Part shown: positions 1-6,980 of the stretch, piece after piece
How the letters are laid out: each line of letters starts with the position of its first letter
Numbering within the stretch: position 1 is the first letter of the stretch
DNA from: an uncultured Lachnospiraceae bacterium
Lineage (GTDB): Bacteria > Bacillota > Clostridia > Lachnospirales > Lachnospiraceae
Length of the DNA stretch: 8,289 bases
Assembly: GCA_902783765.1 (NCBI GenBank)
Contig: CACZSB010000216.1
Span: forward strand, 1-8,289
Direction of reading: 5' to 3'
Notes under the pieces: generated by a model
What the model was told of the DNA's origin: nothing
The model's input: only the letters and a program-made list of their open reading frames with translations
Databases searched by the model: none
Translations under genes and position numbers: made by a program

Positions 1-72
1 AAGGTGCCGGTGCTCACCTATGTGCTGAGCCTGATCTTCCTGGTGAAGTTCTTCCTGGCGCTGAATATTTAA
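1..72 (+). CDS. C-terminal end of an unidentified membrane protein (5' partial)
   Basis: The reading frame is open from base 1 and stops at TAA 70-72, giving 23 residues that begin KVPVLTYVLS and end FFLALNI. The segment is almost wholly hydrophobic with a single internal lysine, as expected for a last transmembrane helix ending at the membrane face. Too little is present to assign a family. It is separated from the next gene by 128 bases that contain a promoter, so it is probably not part of the downstream operon. The hairpin with T-run at 132-186 could terminate its transcript. Confidence 0.6.
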   Translation, partial: KVPVLTYVLSLIFLVKFFLALNI

Positions 73-123
73 GGATTCAAGAACCTAAAAGCCACCATAA
101 CGCAGATTAAATTACATAAGGGC

Positions 124-152
124 TTGACTTTAGTGCCTACAAGTTGTAAACT
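124..152 (+). promoter_or_regulatory. Sigma-A-type promoter of the blaI-M56-ABC operon
   Basis: A -35 box TTGACT (124-129) is followed after 17 bases by the -10-like TAAACT (147-152). This predicts a transcription start near 158-160 and a leader of about 40 bases. The first BlaI-type operator ends inside the -10 box and the second lies just downstream of the predicted start, which is the expected arrangement for a repressed promoter. The -35 match is good and the -10 match is moderate. Confidence 0.65.
138..148 (+). promoter_or_regulatory. BlaI/MecI-type operator 1
   Basis: TACAAGTTGTA is a perfect 11-base palindrome around a central G, with the TACA/TGTA half-sites recognised by BlaI, MecI and CopY repressors. 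It overlaps the start of the -10 box, so bound repressor would block RNA polymerase. The half-sites are 3 bases apart, whereas classical BlaI/MecI/CopY sites usually have 2. Confidence 0.7.
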
Positions 153-165
153 TCCAATAGATGTT

Positions 166-176
166 TACAGCTTGTA
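166..176 (+). promoter_or_regulatory. BlaI/MecI-type operator 2
   Basis: TACAGCTTGTA repeats the TACA-N3-TGTA pattern of operator 1, with its centre 28 bases downstream. It lies a few bases after the predicted transcription start and upstream of the ribosome binding site GGAGGA (188-193). Paired operators are usual for BlaI and MecI control regions. The surrounding bases are an inverted copy of those around operator 1. Confidence 0.65.
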
Positions 177-200
177 GGCACTTTTTCGGAGGAAGACAAT

Positions 201-626
201 ATGAGCCGGATAACCACAGATATCAGATTAGGGGCGGCGGAAAATGCCTTTGCCCAAATCGTATGGGATCAGGAGCCGATCCCTTCAGGAGAACTGGTAA
301 AGCTTTGCAAAAAAGAGCTGGATTGGGCCCGCTCCACCACCTATACCGTGCTTCGTCGTCTTTGTGATAAAGGACTGTTTAGGATGGAGGAAGGCATCGT
401 TTCCGCTGTTTTGACCAGGGAAGGCTTTATAGCGGCCCAGACCGAAGCCTTCATGAATGATACCTTTGACAGCTCCCTGCCGGCCTTTATAGCCGCCTTT
501 ACTTCCGGGAAAAAACTGAATGCCAAGGAAGCGGAGGAAATCAGACGCCTCATCGATGCCTGTGTGGAAGACGGGAACAAAAACATCGGTGAGAATGATG
601 AGCCGGAGAAGGGAGGCACAGCGTGA
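201..626 (+). CDS. BlaI/MecI/CopY-family transcriptional repressor
   Basis: This 141-residue protein has the length and layout of BlaI/MecI repressors. An N-terminal winged helix spans about residues 10-75, with the recognition-helix region around residues 44-58 (RSTTYTVLRRLCDKG). A C-terminal helical dimerisation part covers about 90-122. By family analogy it binds the TACA/TGTA operators upstream as a dimer and is inactivated by proteolysis when the partner sensor is activated. The segment AAFTSGKKL (98-106) aligns by eye with the region where staphylococcal BlaI and MecI are cut before Phe, suggesting cleavage near A99-F100. The ATG at 201 has GGAGGA at 188-193. Its stop TGA overlaps the GTG start of the sensor gene (GTGA), indicating translational coupling. 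The acidic tail after residue 122 is slightly longer than in classical BlaI. The ligand and the exact regulon are not shown by the sequence. Confidence 0.92.
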   Translation: MSRITTDIRLGAAENAFAQIVWDQEPIPSGELVKLCKKELDWARSTTYTVLRRLCDKGLFRMEEGIVSAVLTREGFIAAQTEAFMNDTFDSSLPAFIAAFTSGKKLNAKEAEEIRRLIDACVEDGNKNIGENDEPEKGGTA

Positions 627-2446
627 ACCTGCAGGAATTCTTTTTACAATTATTGAAAATCAGCCTTTCGGCTTCCGTTGTAGCGGCTCTTGTGATCCTG
701 CTCCGTCTTTGCTTCCGAAAGGCGCCCCGGGGCCTTATTTGTGCCCTCTGGCTGCTGGTGGCTTTGCGTCTTTTGATTCCGAATTTGCCGGAAAGCAAGA
801 TTTCTCTTCTCCCGAAATCGGTGGGCAGCGGCAGTGCGGTCACGGAGATCGCCAACATGATTCCGGAGGGCGTAGAAATCGTCAAGGCCGATGATCCGTC
901 CTTTTTGGAGATTGTGGAGCGGCGGGAAGCGATTCCCAAACGGGACAGCAGCGGTCAGGCTTATGTTTTGGTCAGCCAGGATAATGCTGTAAGCCCGAAA
1001 ACCTTAGGGGAAAGCTATCTTCCGCTGCTCACATGGATCTGGTTAGCCGGCGCAGCCCTGCTGCTCCTGTATATGGTTTGGACTTATTTCAAGGTATGGC
1101 AAAAATCCCGTCTGTCCGTTCATCAGAAAGAAAATGTTTATTTCTGCGATGAGCCCGGCACTCCCTTTGTTTTCGGCCTGTTCCGTCCCCGAATCTATGT
1201 GCCTTCGAATCTGTCCGATGAAGCGCTGGCCTGCGTTCTGGAGCATGAGCGGGCCCATATCGCCCGAAGGGATCCCCTTTGGAAGCTCTTTGGCTTTCTG
1301 CTCCTTTGCCTGCACTGGTTTAATCCAATTTTATGGATCAGCTATATGCTGCTATGCCGGGATATTGAAAAAGCCTGCGATGAACGGGCCATCCGGGAAC
1401 AGTCTGCCAGCTATCGCAAAGCCTACTCCTTCGCTCTGCTGGAATTAAGCACGCCGAAACACTGGATCAGTGCCTGTCCCGTGGCTTTCGGGGAAATCGG
1501 TGTTAAAGAGCGGGTCAAGGCCGCTCTGCACTATAAAAACCCGGGGTATTGGATTGTTGCCGCTATGATGATAATCTCCCTGATCGCCGCAGGCTGCGCG
1601 CTGACAAACCCGGAGGGAACAGGAACAGGATCAATCGACCGCTTTCAACTTGCTGCCCGGGAAGGGGACGCTGCCGGTGACGGGTGGATTATCAGCTTTA
1701 CTTATGAGGAATGCCGAGGAAAAGACATTCCCATCGACCAGCATTATTCCTATAGATATGAAATCAATAATATCCGTTATTGGGACGATAACCCCACAAG
1801 AATTTTTAGTTCTCCATCATATCAAACCAGCATCCATAGTCCCTGGCCCTGGCAGGACGGGGGATTCAGTGAGAATACGGAAGGTCTGGAACGGGATCTG
1901 GCTTTAATCGGAGAACTGCTGAAGGACGGAACGCCGCCGGAGGATCTGCTGGCTTTGGATCCGGCTTCTCTATCCTTCGAAGTCCTGGATAAGTCTCAGT
2001 TCTTCCGCCTGATGAGAAAGGCGCTCACCGCCACCCCCCGGGAGCCGGAAAGACAACGAAGCTTTGACGGTCCTTTCTACGGCTGTGAGTATTTCCGGGA
2101 AAAGGATTTTGAGAAAGGTTACGCATTCCGCTTTGCTCTTCTGGAATGCTGGGGCTTTATGGACGATGCCTTCATCGATATTGCCTACGGCAGCCCCGAC
2201 AATTTCGTTTTACTGTCCGATTTGGTGGAACAGGGGACAGCCACGCCGGAGCAGCAGGAAGCATATGCTCTGATCAGGCAGATTTCTGAGAGCCTAAAGG
2301 GCCGGGAATTCGAGCCGAATTACGGGGCGGAATCCTACAAGAATACTCTAATCGGAGAAATCGATTTTGGGCGTTTATATAAGATGATGAATTACCTGAT
2401 GGACGAAATCTGGCCCGATGCTTATTATTTGCCGAGTTTGGTATAG
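623..2446 (+). CDS. M56-family (BlaR1/MecR1-like) membrane metalloprotease sensor with unusual C-terminal domain
   Basis: The 607-residue protein is the expected signal transducer for the BlaI-like repressor. Two helices (about 10-30 and 37-53) and a third (136-157) precede the zinc protease core. The HEXXH motif is HERAH at 208-212 and the likely third zinc ligand is E249 in EKACD. A hydrophobic stretch lies at 221-243, and a final helix spans 310-325. BlaR1 and MecR1 cut themselves just before their last helix; the corresponding segment here is around KERVKAAL (296-303). After the last helix (AAGCALTNP, common in clostridial M56 proteins) about 280 residues should lie outside the cell. This part shows no obvious SxxK/SxN/KTG penicillin-binding signature, so it probably senses something other than beta-lactams. 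The GTG start at 623 has GGGAGG at 611-616. It is co-transcribed with two ABC transporter genes, the probable output. The protease assignment is firm; the ligand is unknown. Confidence 0.9.
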   Translation: MNLQEFFLQLLKISLSASVVAALVILLRLCFRKAPRGLICALWLLVALRLLIPNLPESKISLLPKSVGSGSAVTEIANMIPEGVEIVKADDPSFLEIVERREAIPKRDSSGQAYVLVSQDNAVSPKTLGESYLPLLTWIWLAGAALLLLYMVWTYFKVWQKSRLSVHQKENVYFCDEPGTPFVFGLFRPRIYVPSNLSDEALACVLEHERAHIARRDPLWKLFGFLLLCLHWFNPILWISYMLLCRDIEKACDERAIREQSASYRKAYSFALLELSTPKHWISACPVAFGEIGVKERVKAALHYKNPGYWIVAAMMIISLIAAGCALTNPEGTGTGSIDRFQLAAREGDAAGDGWIISFTYEECRGKDIPIDQHYSYRYEINNIRYWDDNPTRIFSSPSYQTSIHSPWPWQDGGFSENTEGLERDLALIGELLKDGTPPEDLLALDPASLSFEVLDKSQFFRLMRKALTATPREPERQRSFDGPFYGCEYFREKDFEKGYAFRFALLECWGFMDDAFIDIAYGSPDNFVLLSDLVEQGTATPEQQEAYALIRQISESLKGREFEPNYGAESYKNTLIGEIDFGRLYKMMNYLMDEIWPDAYYLPSLV

Positions 2447-2454
2447 GAGTCCTT

Positions 2455-4437
2455 ATGTATGGGAGACAAGGAGATATGATTCACTGGCAGGGCATCAGTA
2501 AGAAGTACGAAGAAAGCTATGTCCTTCAGGACTTTTCAGGTCAGCTGCCGGAAACGGGATTTTTCCTGCTCCTGGGAGAAAGCGGCAGCGGAAAAACCAC
2601 CTTCTTAAATATTTTAGCCGGCCTGATCCCCTTTGAGTCTGGGACAATTGGCTTTAAACAGGAAGAAAGCAGCGGGACGGCGCCCAAGGGATTGGCAGCA
2701 GCGGTGGAGTATATTACCCAGGACAGTTTTTTTGTGGATTTCCTGACGGTAGAGGATAATCTGCGACTCCTGGGTAGACCTGAGGCAGAGCAGAATACCC
2801 TTCTGGCCCGCTTTGGCCTGGAAGACACAAAGAATCAATATCCTGTCACCCTGTCCGGCGGTGAGCGGGCTCGCCTGGCCATCATACGGGCTCTTCTTTC
2901 CGGTAAAAAGATATTGCTTCTGGATGAACCCACCGCCGCACTGGATGAGGGCAATAAAAATTTTATTTTTGCCATGCTGGAAGAGTTAGGCCAAAGCTGC
3001 CTCATCCTTTGCGCCACCCATGACAGAGAGGCAAAGTCCTATGCCCATGGCATTTTCCTCTTTGACAAGGAAAAAGCTCGGTTAAGTTTTCATACGCTTC
3101 AGGCCGGGACAAAGGATGAAGCCATATTGCCGCTGTCTGACTCGAAAGAGGCAAAACAGCCTTCCCTGATTCCTTTTCTGAAACAATGGTTCCGTTTCCG
3201 GGGAAGAAATAAAAGTGCCGATATCAGGTTTGTCATCTTCCTGTTTATTTCCTTCTGCCTGATTCTCCTGGGGGATACCTATTCCCATAAGCTCTTGGTC
3301 ACATCCCACAATCTTTTCCGCTCCAATTGCCTGAGCCTCACCCTGCCGGCGGAAATCGACCTTGCTTCCTTTGGCATAAAAGGCGACGATATTCTGGAAG
3401 TCAGTCTGTCCTATCGGGGCTCTCTGCCGGACGAGGAAAAGGTTCCCATGGATGATTCCGGCTTGTTTTTTCAGTCGCCCACCTATTCGGCTTACATTTT
3501 CCAGCTGCCCATGAAGGAGGAAGCTTTTTCTCTCCGGGACAAAATCATTTATGGGCGCTATGCCAGGGAAGCAGGGGAAGCCATCGTGACCGAAGACATG
3601 GCCCGAAAAATATCCGGGGGACAAATTGAGAAGGCAATCGGTTACACCATCGGCGAGGAATTATATGGGCTGGGAAATACATCCTTTACGGTGGTGGGGG
3701 TTTTGGGAAACCTTACAATGGCGGATTGTGTTTATTTGAATGGCATAGGGGCAGAGATCAATTTGCATAATTCTCCGGATGAAATGCATCGCAGTCTGGG
3801 AGATTTATTTTTTATCAGTGCCCTCAGCCTTCAGTCCCTGTGGGAAGACGATTCCTTTTTCTCTTTCAGAACCGAGGTGCCCACCAGAGAGTATTATATC
3901 TTTTTCACCTCCACGGAGGCCATGCTCCGTTTCCAAAGGGAGTGGAGCGATCCCGTTTGGGAAGCAAAGGGCCAATTATTTAATGAGTCCATGCCAAATA
4001 TATTATGGTCCTGGGAAAGATATGGCCCTATTCTCCTTGCTGTGTCAGCCTCTATTTTGCTCTTTGTAGTACTTTTTTATGGGCAACTGCGCCGCACGGA
4101 GCTTATTTACAACAGCCGCTTTATCTCCGTGCTTGAACATGTGGGATACAATAAAAAGCGTGTTATTAATAGCTTCATTATGCTGAATATGTGGTGCCTG
4201 ATTAAACAATTGCTCCTGGCCGGATCCCTTGCTTATATATTTACCGCTTCGTTTAATTATCTGAACAGAGAATTCTCCTGGGTGCAGCTTGAGCTTTTTA
4301 CTTACAATCCCCTGCTGATGGGACTGGTATTACTGTGCATATTGCTGACAGCATTCCTGATCCTTTCCTACCAGCTAAAAACAGTAAAAGTACGCAGCTG
4401 GTATGAGAATCTCATAGCCAAGCGGGATATTCTTTAG
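2455..4437 (+). CDS. ABC transporter, ATPase fused to FtsX/MacB-type permease (first half-transporter)
   Basis: This 660-residue protein joins a complete ATPase domain (about 8-215) to a four-helix permease. Visible ATPase motifs are Walker A GESGSGKTT (41-49), Q-loop Q89, signature LSGGE (133-137), Walker B ILLLDEP (153-159) with catalytic E158, and H-loop H189. The permease has one helix at about 257-275, a large extracellular domain (276-520) and three helices near 522-543, 575-600 and 618-638, the MacB/FtsX topology. Residues 366-420 resemble the MacB-type extracellular fold (GRYAREAGEAIVTEDMA, then FTVVGVLGNL). MacB-like pumps move peptides, antibiotics or lipoproteins rather than small ions. 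It begins 8 bases after the sensor gene. ATG 2455 has TAGGAG five bases upstream. A second start at 2476 (MIHWQGISKKYE) better matches usual family N-termini, but its AGGAG (2469-2473) is only two bases away. The likely partner is the next gene. Confidence 0.9.
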   Translation: MYGRQGDMIHWQGISKKYEESYVLQDFSGQLPETGFFLLLGESGSGKTTFLNILAGLIPFESGTIGFKQEESSGTAPKGLAAAVEYITQDSFFVDFLTVEDNLRLLGRPEAEQNTLLARFGLEDTKNQYPVTLSGGERARLAIIRALLSGKKILLLDEPTAALDEGNKNFIFAMLEELGQSCLILCATHDREAKSYAHGIFLFDKEKARLSFHTLQAGTKDEAILPLSDSKEAKQPSLIPFLKQWFRFRGRNKSADIRFVIFLFISFCLILLGDTYSHKLLVTSHNLFRSNCLSLTLPAEIDLASFGIKGDDILEVSLSYRGSLPDEEKVPMDDSGLFFQSPTYSAYIFQLPMKEEAFSLRDKIIYGRYAREAGEAIVTEDMARKISGGQIEKAIGYTIGEELYGLGNTSFTVVGVLGNLTMADCVYLNGIGAEINLHNSPDEMHRSLGDLFFISALSLQSLWEDDSFFSFRTEVPTREYYIFFTSTEAMLRFQREWSDPVWEAKGQLFNESMPNILWSWERYGPILLAVSASILLFVVLFYGQLRRTELIYNSRFISVLEHVGYNKKRVINSFIMLNMWCLIKQLLLAGSLAYIFTASFNYLNREFSWVQLELFTYNPLLMGLVLLCILLTAFLILSYQLKTVKVRSWYENLIAKRDIL

Positions 4438-4446
4438 GAGAGAGCC

Positions 4447-6267
4447 ATGAAGCTAATCGCCAAACATATAAAAAAATCCTATCAAAGAACGGTCATAAAG
4501 GATTTCAGTCACTGCTTTGAAGGCGGAAAAATCTATGTGATTAAGGGTGTCAGCGGATGCGGAAAAACCACCCTCCTCAATATCTTAGGCGGAGTTGAAA
4601 AGGATTTTGAAGGTTCTCTCGACTGGGATGGTCAGCCGGGACAGATTTCCTACATTTTTCAAAAAAGTCTGCTGCTGGCGCATTTGAGCCTGGAAGACAA
4701 TCTGAAATTGATTAAAGCGGATCCGGAGAACATAAGCCGTTTATGTGCTCAGGTGGGGATAGGGGATCTTCTGTCCCGGTATCCGGAACAACTGTCCGGA
4801 GGCGAGCGCCAGCGGGCCGCCATTGTCCGTGCGCTGCTTCTTAATCCTAATCTGCTTTTGGCAGATGAACCGACCGCCTCGCTGGATCATGAAAACTCCC
4901 TGGAAATGGCGGACAGGATTGCTTCCTTGCGAGATCCGGACAGGATTATCATTATTGCTACCCACGAAAGATATTTTGATGAATATGCCGATGAAATCAT
5001 AGAGCTCCACTACGGAGAAATCGGGCAGGTGGCAGAGCAGGATACTTCTGCAAGGAAGCGGGATGCCATAGCCGGGGCTCCTGCCCTTCGGGACAAGGCC
5101 CCAGAAGACTTAAAAGGGAGGAAACACGCCCAAAGGAAGATAAAAACAAGTTTTTGGAAGGATGCTCGTTTGATTCACCGTCGTCATCCCCAGGTAGTCA
5201 GCCCCAAGACCTTTTTGCCCATGACTTTTGCCTTTCTGATTCTGTTCCTAATTGCCACCGTTCATGCCTGCTATGGAAAAGAGGTGCTGCGGAAACTGGG
5301 TCAGGAGTACCCTCTGGAATGGGTATCCCTATACCGGGTAAATACGTCCCATTACACTTTTATGGATCAGATACAGTTCTATGACAATTATCAGGCCAGG
5401 GAAGGCGATGTGGTGGCCCTGTATTATTTGCCGGAACGCTATAGCGTTCTTCGAGTTGAAGGTGTATTGGAATTTGGTCGTTTTCCTCAAAATAAGCAGG
5501 AAGTGATTATCAGCCGGGAGGCCGCAAAACAATTCTTTTCCACGGAAGATTATGCTTCCTGTGTGGGAGAAAAGATTAGCTACTTAGGCCAGGAATTCAC
5601 AGTGGCAGCCGTTATGGCAGACATTTACTCGCCGGCTATAAAGACCCACTTCCGCAGAGACCTATACTACCGGAGAGTTTATGATGAAAAAATCGTTTTA
5701 ATGGACTACGATGTGATCTCCCAGCTAGGTACAATCACAGATTCTGACAGTATGATGGGGATTGTACCGGGTTTGACGAATAACAGCGTCTTGCTAAACC
5801 AAATGGCAAGGGATGGGCTGGATGTTCCCAACGGATATTACAGCATGATTCAGTATGAGCAGGATAATATCGATTTTGTTCTATATCTGATGCTATTAAT
5901 TTTGCTATTGGTCTTCTTTATTTCCTGTTTGTTCTTTGTGACCATTCTTCAAACCGAGCTGTTTTACCGGCGGGAAGAATTGGGTTATTTGCAAATCTTT
6001 GGTGTGCAGAAAAAGCGGATTGGGCAGCTATTTTTCCGGGAACAGCTATTAAAGCTTCTTATTTCCCTGGTAGTAGCTGTTATAATTTATGGTTTGCTCA
6101 TCCTCATTTACTTTGCGGCCTTTGGCGGCCTGCTGTATCCTTCGCCGCTTATGACAGGGGGGATGATGCTGGCCTTGATAATCATTTATTTGCTGACAGC
6201 CGCCCGAAGCAGTAAGAAACTTTTAAGACAAAGCGTCATCCAGCTGATTCAACAGCAGGCGGCATAG
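4447..6267 (+). CDS. ABC transporter, ATPase fused to FtsX/MacB-type permease (second half-transporter)
   Basis: This 606-residue protein repeats the architecture of the preceding gene, with clearly different sequence. The ATPase (about 1-195) has Walker A GVSGCGKTT (34-42), Q-loop Q72, signature LSGGE (116-120), Walker B LLLADEP (136-142) with catalytic E141, and H-loop H173. A basic linker (200-250) leads to one helix (255-273), an extracellular domain (274-476) and three helices near 477-500, 532-557 and 568-585. Residues 337-392 (GVLEFGRFPQNKQEVIISRE, then FTVAAVMADI) resemble the MacB-type extracellular domain. ATG 4447 is preceded by AGGAGAG that overlaps the stop of the first ABC gene, so the two are translationally linked. 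Because both proteins have intact ATP-site motifs and a complete permease half, a heterodimer with the previous product is likely, though two homodimers are possible. The substrate cannot be read from the sequence; antimicrobial peptide efflux or bacteriocin export is a guess from the regulator and permease type. Confidence 0.9.
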   Translation: MKLIAKHIKKSYQRTVIKDFSHCFEGGKIYVIKGVSGCGKTTLLNILGGVEKDFEGSLDWDGQPGQISYIFQKSLLLAHLSLEDNLKLIKADPENISRLCAQVGIGDLLSRYPEQLSGGERQRAAIVRALLLNPNLLLADEPTASLDHENSLEMADRIASLRDPDRIIIIATHERYFDEYADEIIELHYGEIGQVAEQDTSARKRDAIAGAPALRDKAPEDLKGRKHAQRKIKTSFWKDARLIHRRHPQVVSPKTFLPMTFAFLILFLIATVHACYGKEVLRKLGQEYPLEWVSLYRVNTSHYTFMDQIQFYDNYQAREGDVVALYYLPERYSVLRVEGVLEFGRFPQNKQEVIISREAAKQFFSTEDYASCVGEKISYLGQEFTVAAVMADIYSPAIKTHFRRDLYYRRVYDEKIVLMDYDVISQLGTITDSDSMMGIVPGLTNNSVLLNQMARDGLDVPNGYYSMIQYEQDNIDFVLYLMLLILLLVFFISCLFFVTILQTELFYRREELGYLQIFGVQKKRIGQLFFREQLLKLLISLVVAVIIYGLLILIYFAAFGGLLYPSPLMTGGMMLALIIIYLLTAARSSKKLLRQSVIQLIQQQAA

Positions 6268-6271
6268 TTTG

Positions 6272-6295
6272 GGGCTTCCACTAGGGAAACTTTTT
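6272..6295 (+). terminator. Weak intrinsic terminator after the ABC operon
   Basis: TTCC (6276-6279) pairs with GGAA (6285-6288) around loop ACTAG. Beyond a C/A mismatch, GG (6273-6274) can pair with CT (6290-6291), and TTTTT follows at 6291-6295. It sits just after the last operon stop codon and before the AbiE promoter, the right place for a terminator. The stem is short and imperfect. Confidence 0.4.
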
Positions 6296-6304
6296 CTAAG
6301 ACTA

Positions 6305-6333
6305 TTGCCATTTTGTAACGAAAAGTATATAGT
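6305..6333 (+). promoter_or_regulatory. Promoter of the AbiE toxin-antitoxin pair
   Basis: A -35 box TTGCCA (6305-6310) and a -10 box TATAGT (6328-6333) each match the sigma-A consensus at five of six positions and are exactly 17 bases apart. The predicted transcription start is near 6340, giving a very short leader that contains AAGGAGGTG (6343-6351), five bases before the GTG start at 6357. The pair therefore has its own transcription unit, separate from the ABC operon. Confidence 0.75.
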
Positions 6334-6344
6334 AATCGTTACAA
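6313..6344 (+). promoter_or_regulatory. Inverted repeat, probable AbiEi operator
   Basis: TTGTAACGA (6313-6321) and TCGTTACAA (6336-6344) are perfect 9-base inverted copies separated by 14 bases. One arm lies in the promoter spacer and the other covers the predicted transcription start, flanking the -10 box. Characterised AbiEi antitoxins repress their own promoters by binding inverted repeats, so this is the natural operator for the gene that follows. Binding itself is inferred. Confidence 0.6.
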
Positions 6345-6356
6345 GGAGGTGCTCTT

Positions 6357-6980
6357 GTGAGTAAAGGATATACACATCAAATTAAAAGGCGGATTCTTGC
6401 AGCGGAAGACGGCACAGTGTTTACCACATCTGACTTTTCAGATATTGCCGATAACAACACGGTGCGGCAAAACATGCTTCGCCTTGTAAATGATGGCCTT
6501 TTGAGAAGAATTATAGCTGGCATTTTTGAAAAACCCAAATACAGCAAATTACTTGGAGAATATTTAGCCACCGATCCCGACGCCGTTGCAAAGGCTCTGG
6601 CGCGGTGCTATCATTGGACGATTGCGCCATGTGGAAACACCGCCCTGAATATGCTGGGGCTTTCTACGCAGGTTACGGCAGTTTGGTCCTATATTAGCGA
6701 CGGCCCTTATAAGAAATACGAATGGAACTCCACACGGCTTGAATTTAAGCACAGGACCAACAGGGAAATTACAGGGCTGTCCTATATGACGGCTCTCTTG
6801 ATTCAAGCCCTGAAAACACTTGGCAAGGAGAACATCACACAGGACACTATTGAAACGCTGTCAGATAAACTGTCACATGAGGAAAAGGCTGCAGCCATAA
6901 AGGAAGCGTCGGAAAGCACAGATTGGGTGTATCAATTCATCAAGCAGATATGTGAGGAGAAAGCAGAATGCATACAGTAG
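6357..6980 (+). CDS. abiEi: AbiEi-family (DUF6088-like) antitoxin and transcriptional repressor
   Basis: The 207-residue protein has an N-terminal winged helix (about 8-60: helices over QIKRRILAAE and TVRQNMLRLVNDG, wing RRIIAGIFEKP). A C-terminal domain contains the family-typical PCGNTALNMLGLSTQV (91-106). In type IV toxin-antitoxin systems AbiEi neutralises AbiEii without forming a stable complex and represses the operon through its winged helix. The GTG start at 6357 is supported by AAGGAGGTG at 6343-6351. Its 3' end overlaps the toxin gene by 13 bases, the usual antitoxin-first coupled order. A promoter with a 9-base inverted repeat lies directly upstream, consistent with self-repression. 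The N-terminal domain resembles the general AbiEi wing-helix group; the specific subfamily (DUF6088) is assigned from remembered motifs. Confidence 0.85.
   Translation: MSKGYTHQIKRRILAAEDGTVFTTSDFSDIADNNTVRQNMLRLVNDGLLRRIIAGIFEKPKYSKLLGEYLATDPDAVAKALARCYHWTIAPCGNTALNMLGLSTQVTAVWSYISDGPYKKYEWNSTRLEFKHRTNREITGLSYMTALLIQALKTLGKENITQDTIETLSDKLSHEEKAAAIKEASESTDWVYQFIKQICEEKAECIQ

Larger units (their letters stand above)
132..186 (+). terminator. 20-bp inverted repeat with T-run, possible terminator overlapping the promoter/operators
   Basis: Bases 132-151 and 163-182 are inverted copies matching at 19 of 20 positions; the one mismatch (T144/G170) is a G-U wobble in RNA. The loop is 11 bases and the 3' arm runs into TTTTT (182-186). 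A transcript coming from the gene ending at 72 would form a strong hairpin followed by U residues, a typical intrinsic terminator. A transcript starting near 159 would carry only the 3' arm and could not form it. The repeat also creates the two operators, so its conservation may reflect repressor binding alone. Confidence 0.5.

Noticed and set aside
550..939. Antisense open frame of 129 codons over the repressor/sensor junction
   Set aside because: It overlaps two well-supported genes and its translation is low-complexity, Arg/Ser-rich and unlike a folded protein.
1580..1630. Lipobox-like LIAAGC in the sensor at residues 320-325
   Set aside because: It lies in the last internal membrane helix rather than a signal peptide, and AAGC-LTNP-like sequences are common there in clostridial M56 proteins, so lipidation is not supported.
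623..2446. Reading the sensor as a genuine beta-lactam receptor BlaR1
   Set aside because: The protease half fits BlaR1, but no penicillin-binding motifs are visible in the C-terminal part and the operon carries no beta-lactamase or PBP gene, so the gene symbol was left empty.
3082..3624. Antisense open frame of 180 codons inside the first ABC gene
   Set aside because: It is opposite a strongly supported coding region with intact family motifs, lacks recognisable domains, and is best explained as a by-product of codon usage on the other strand.
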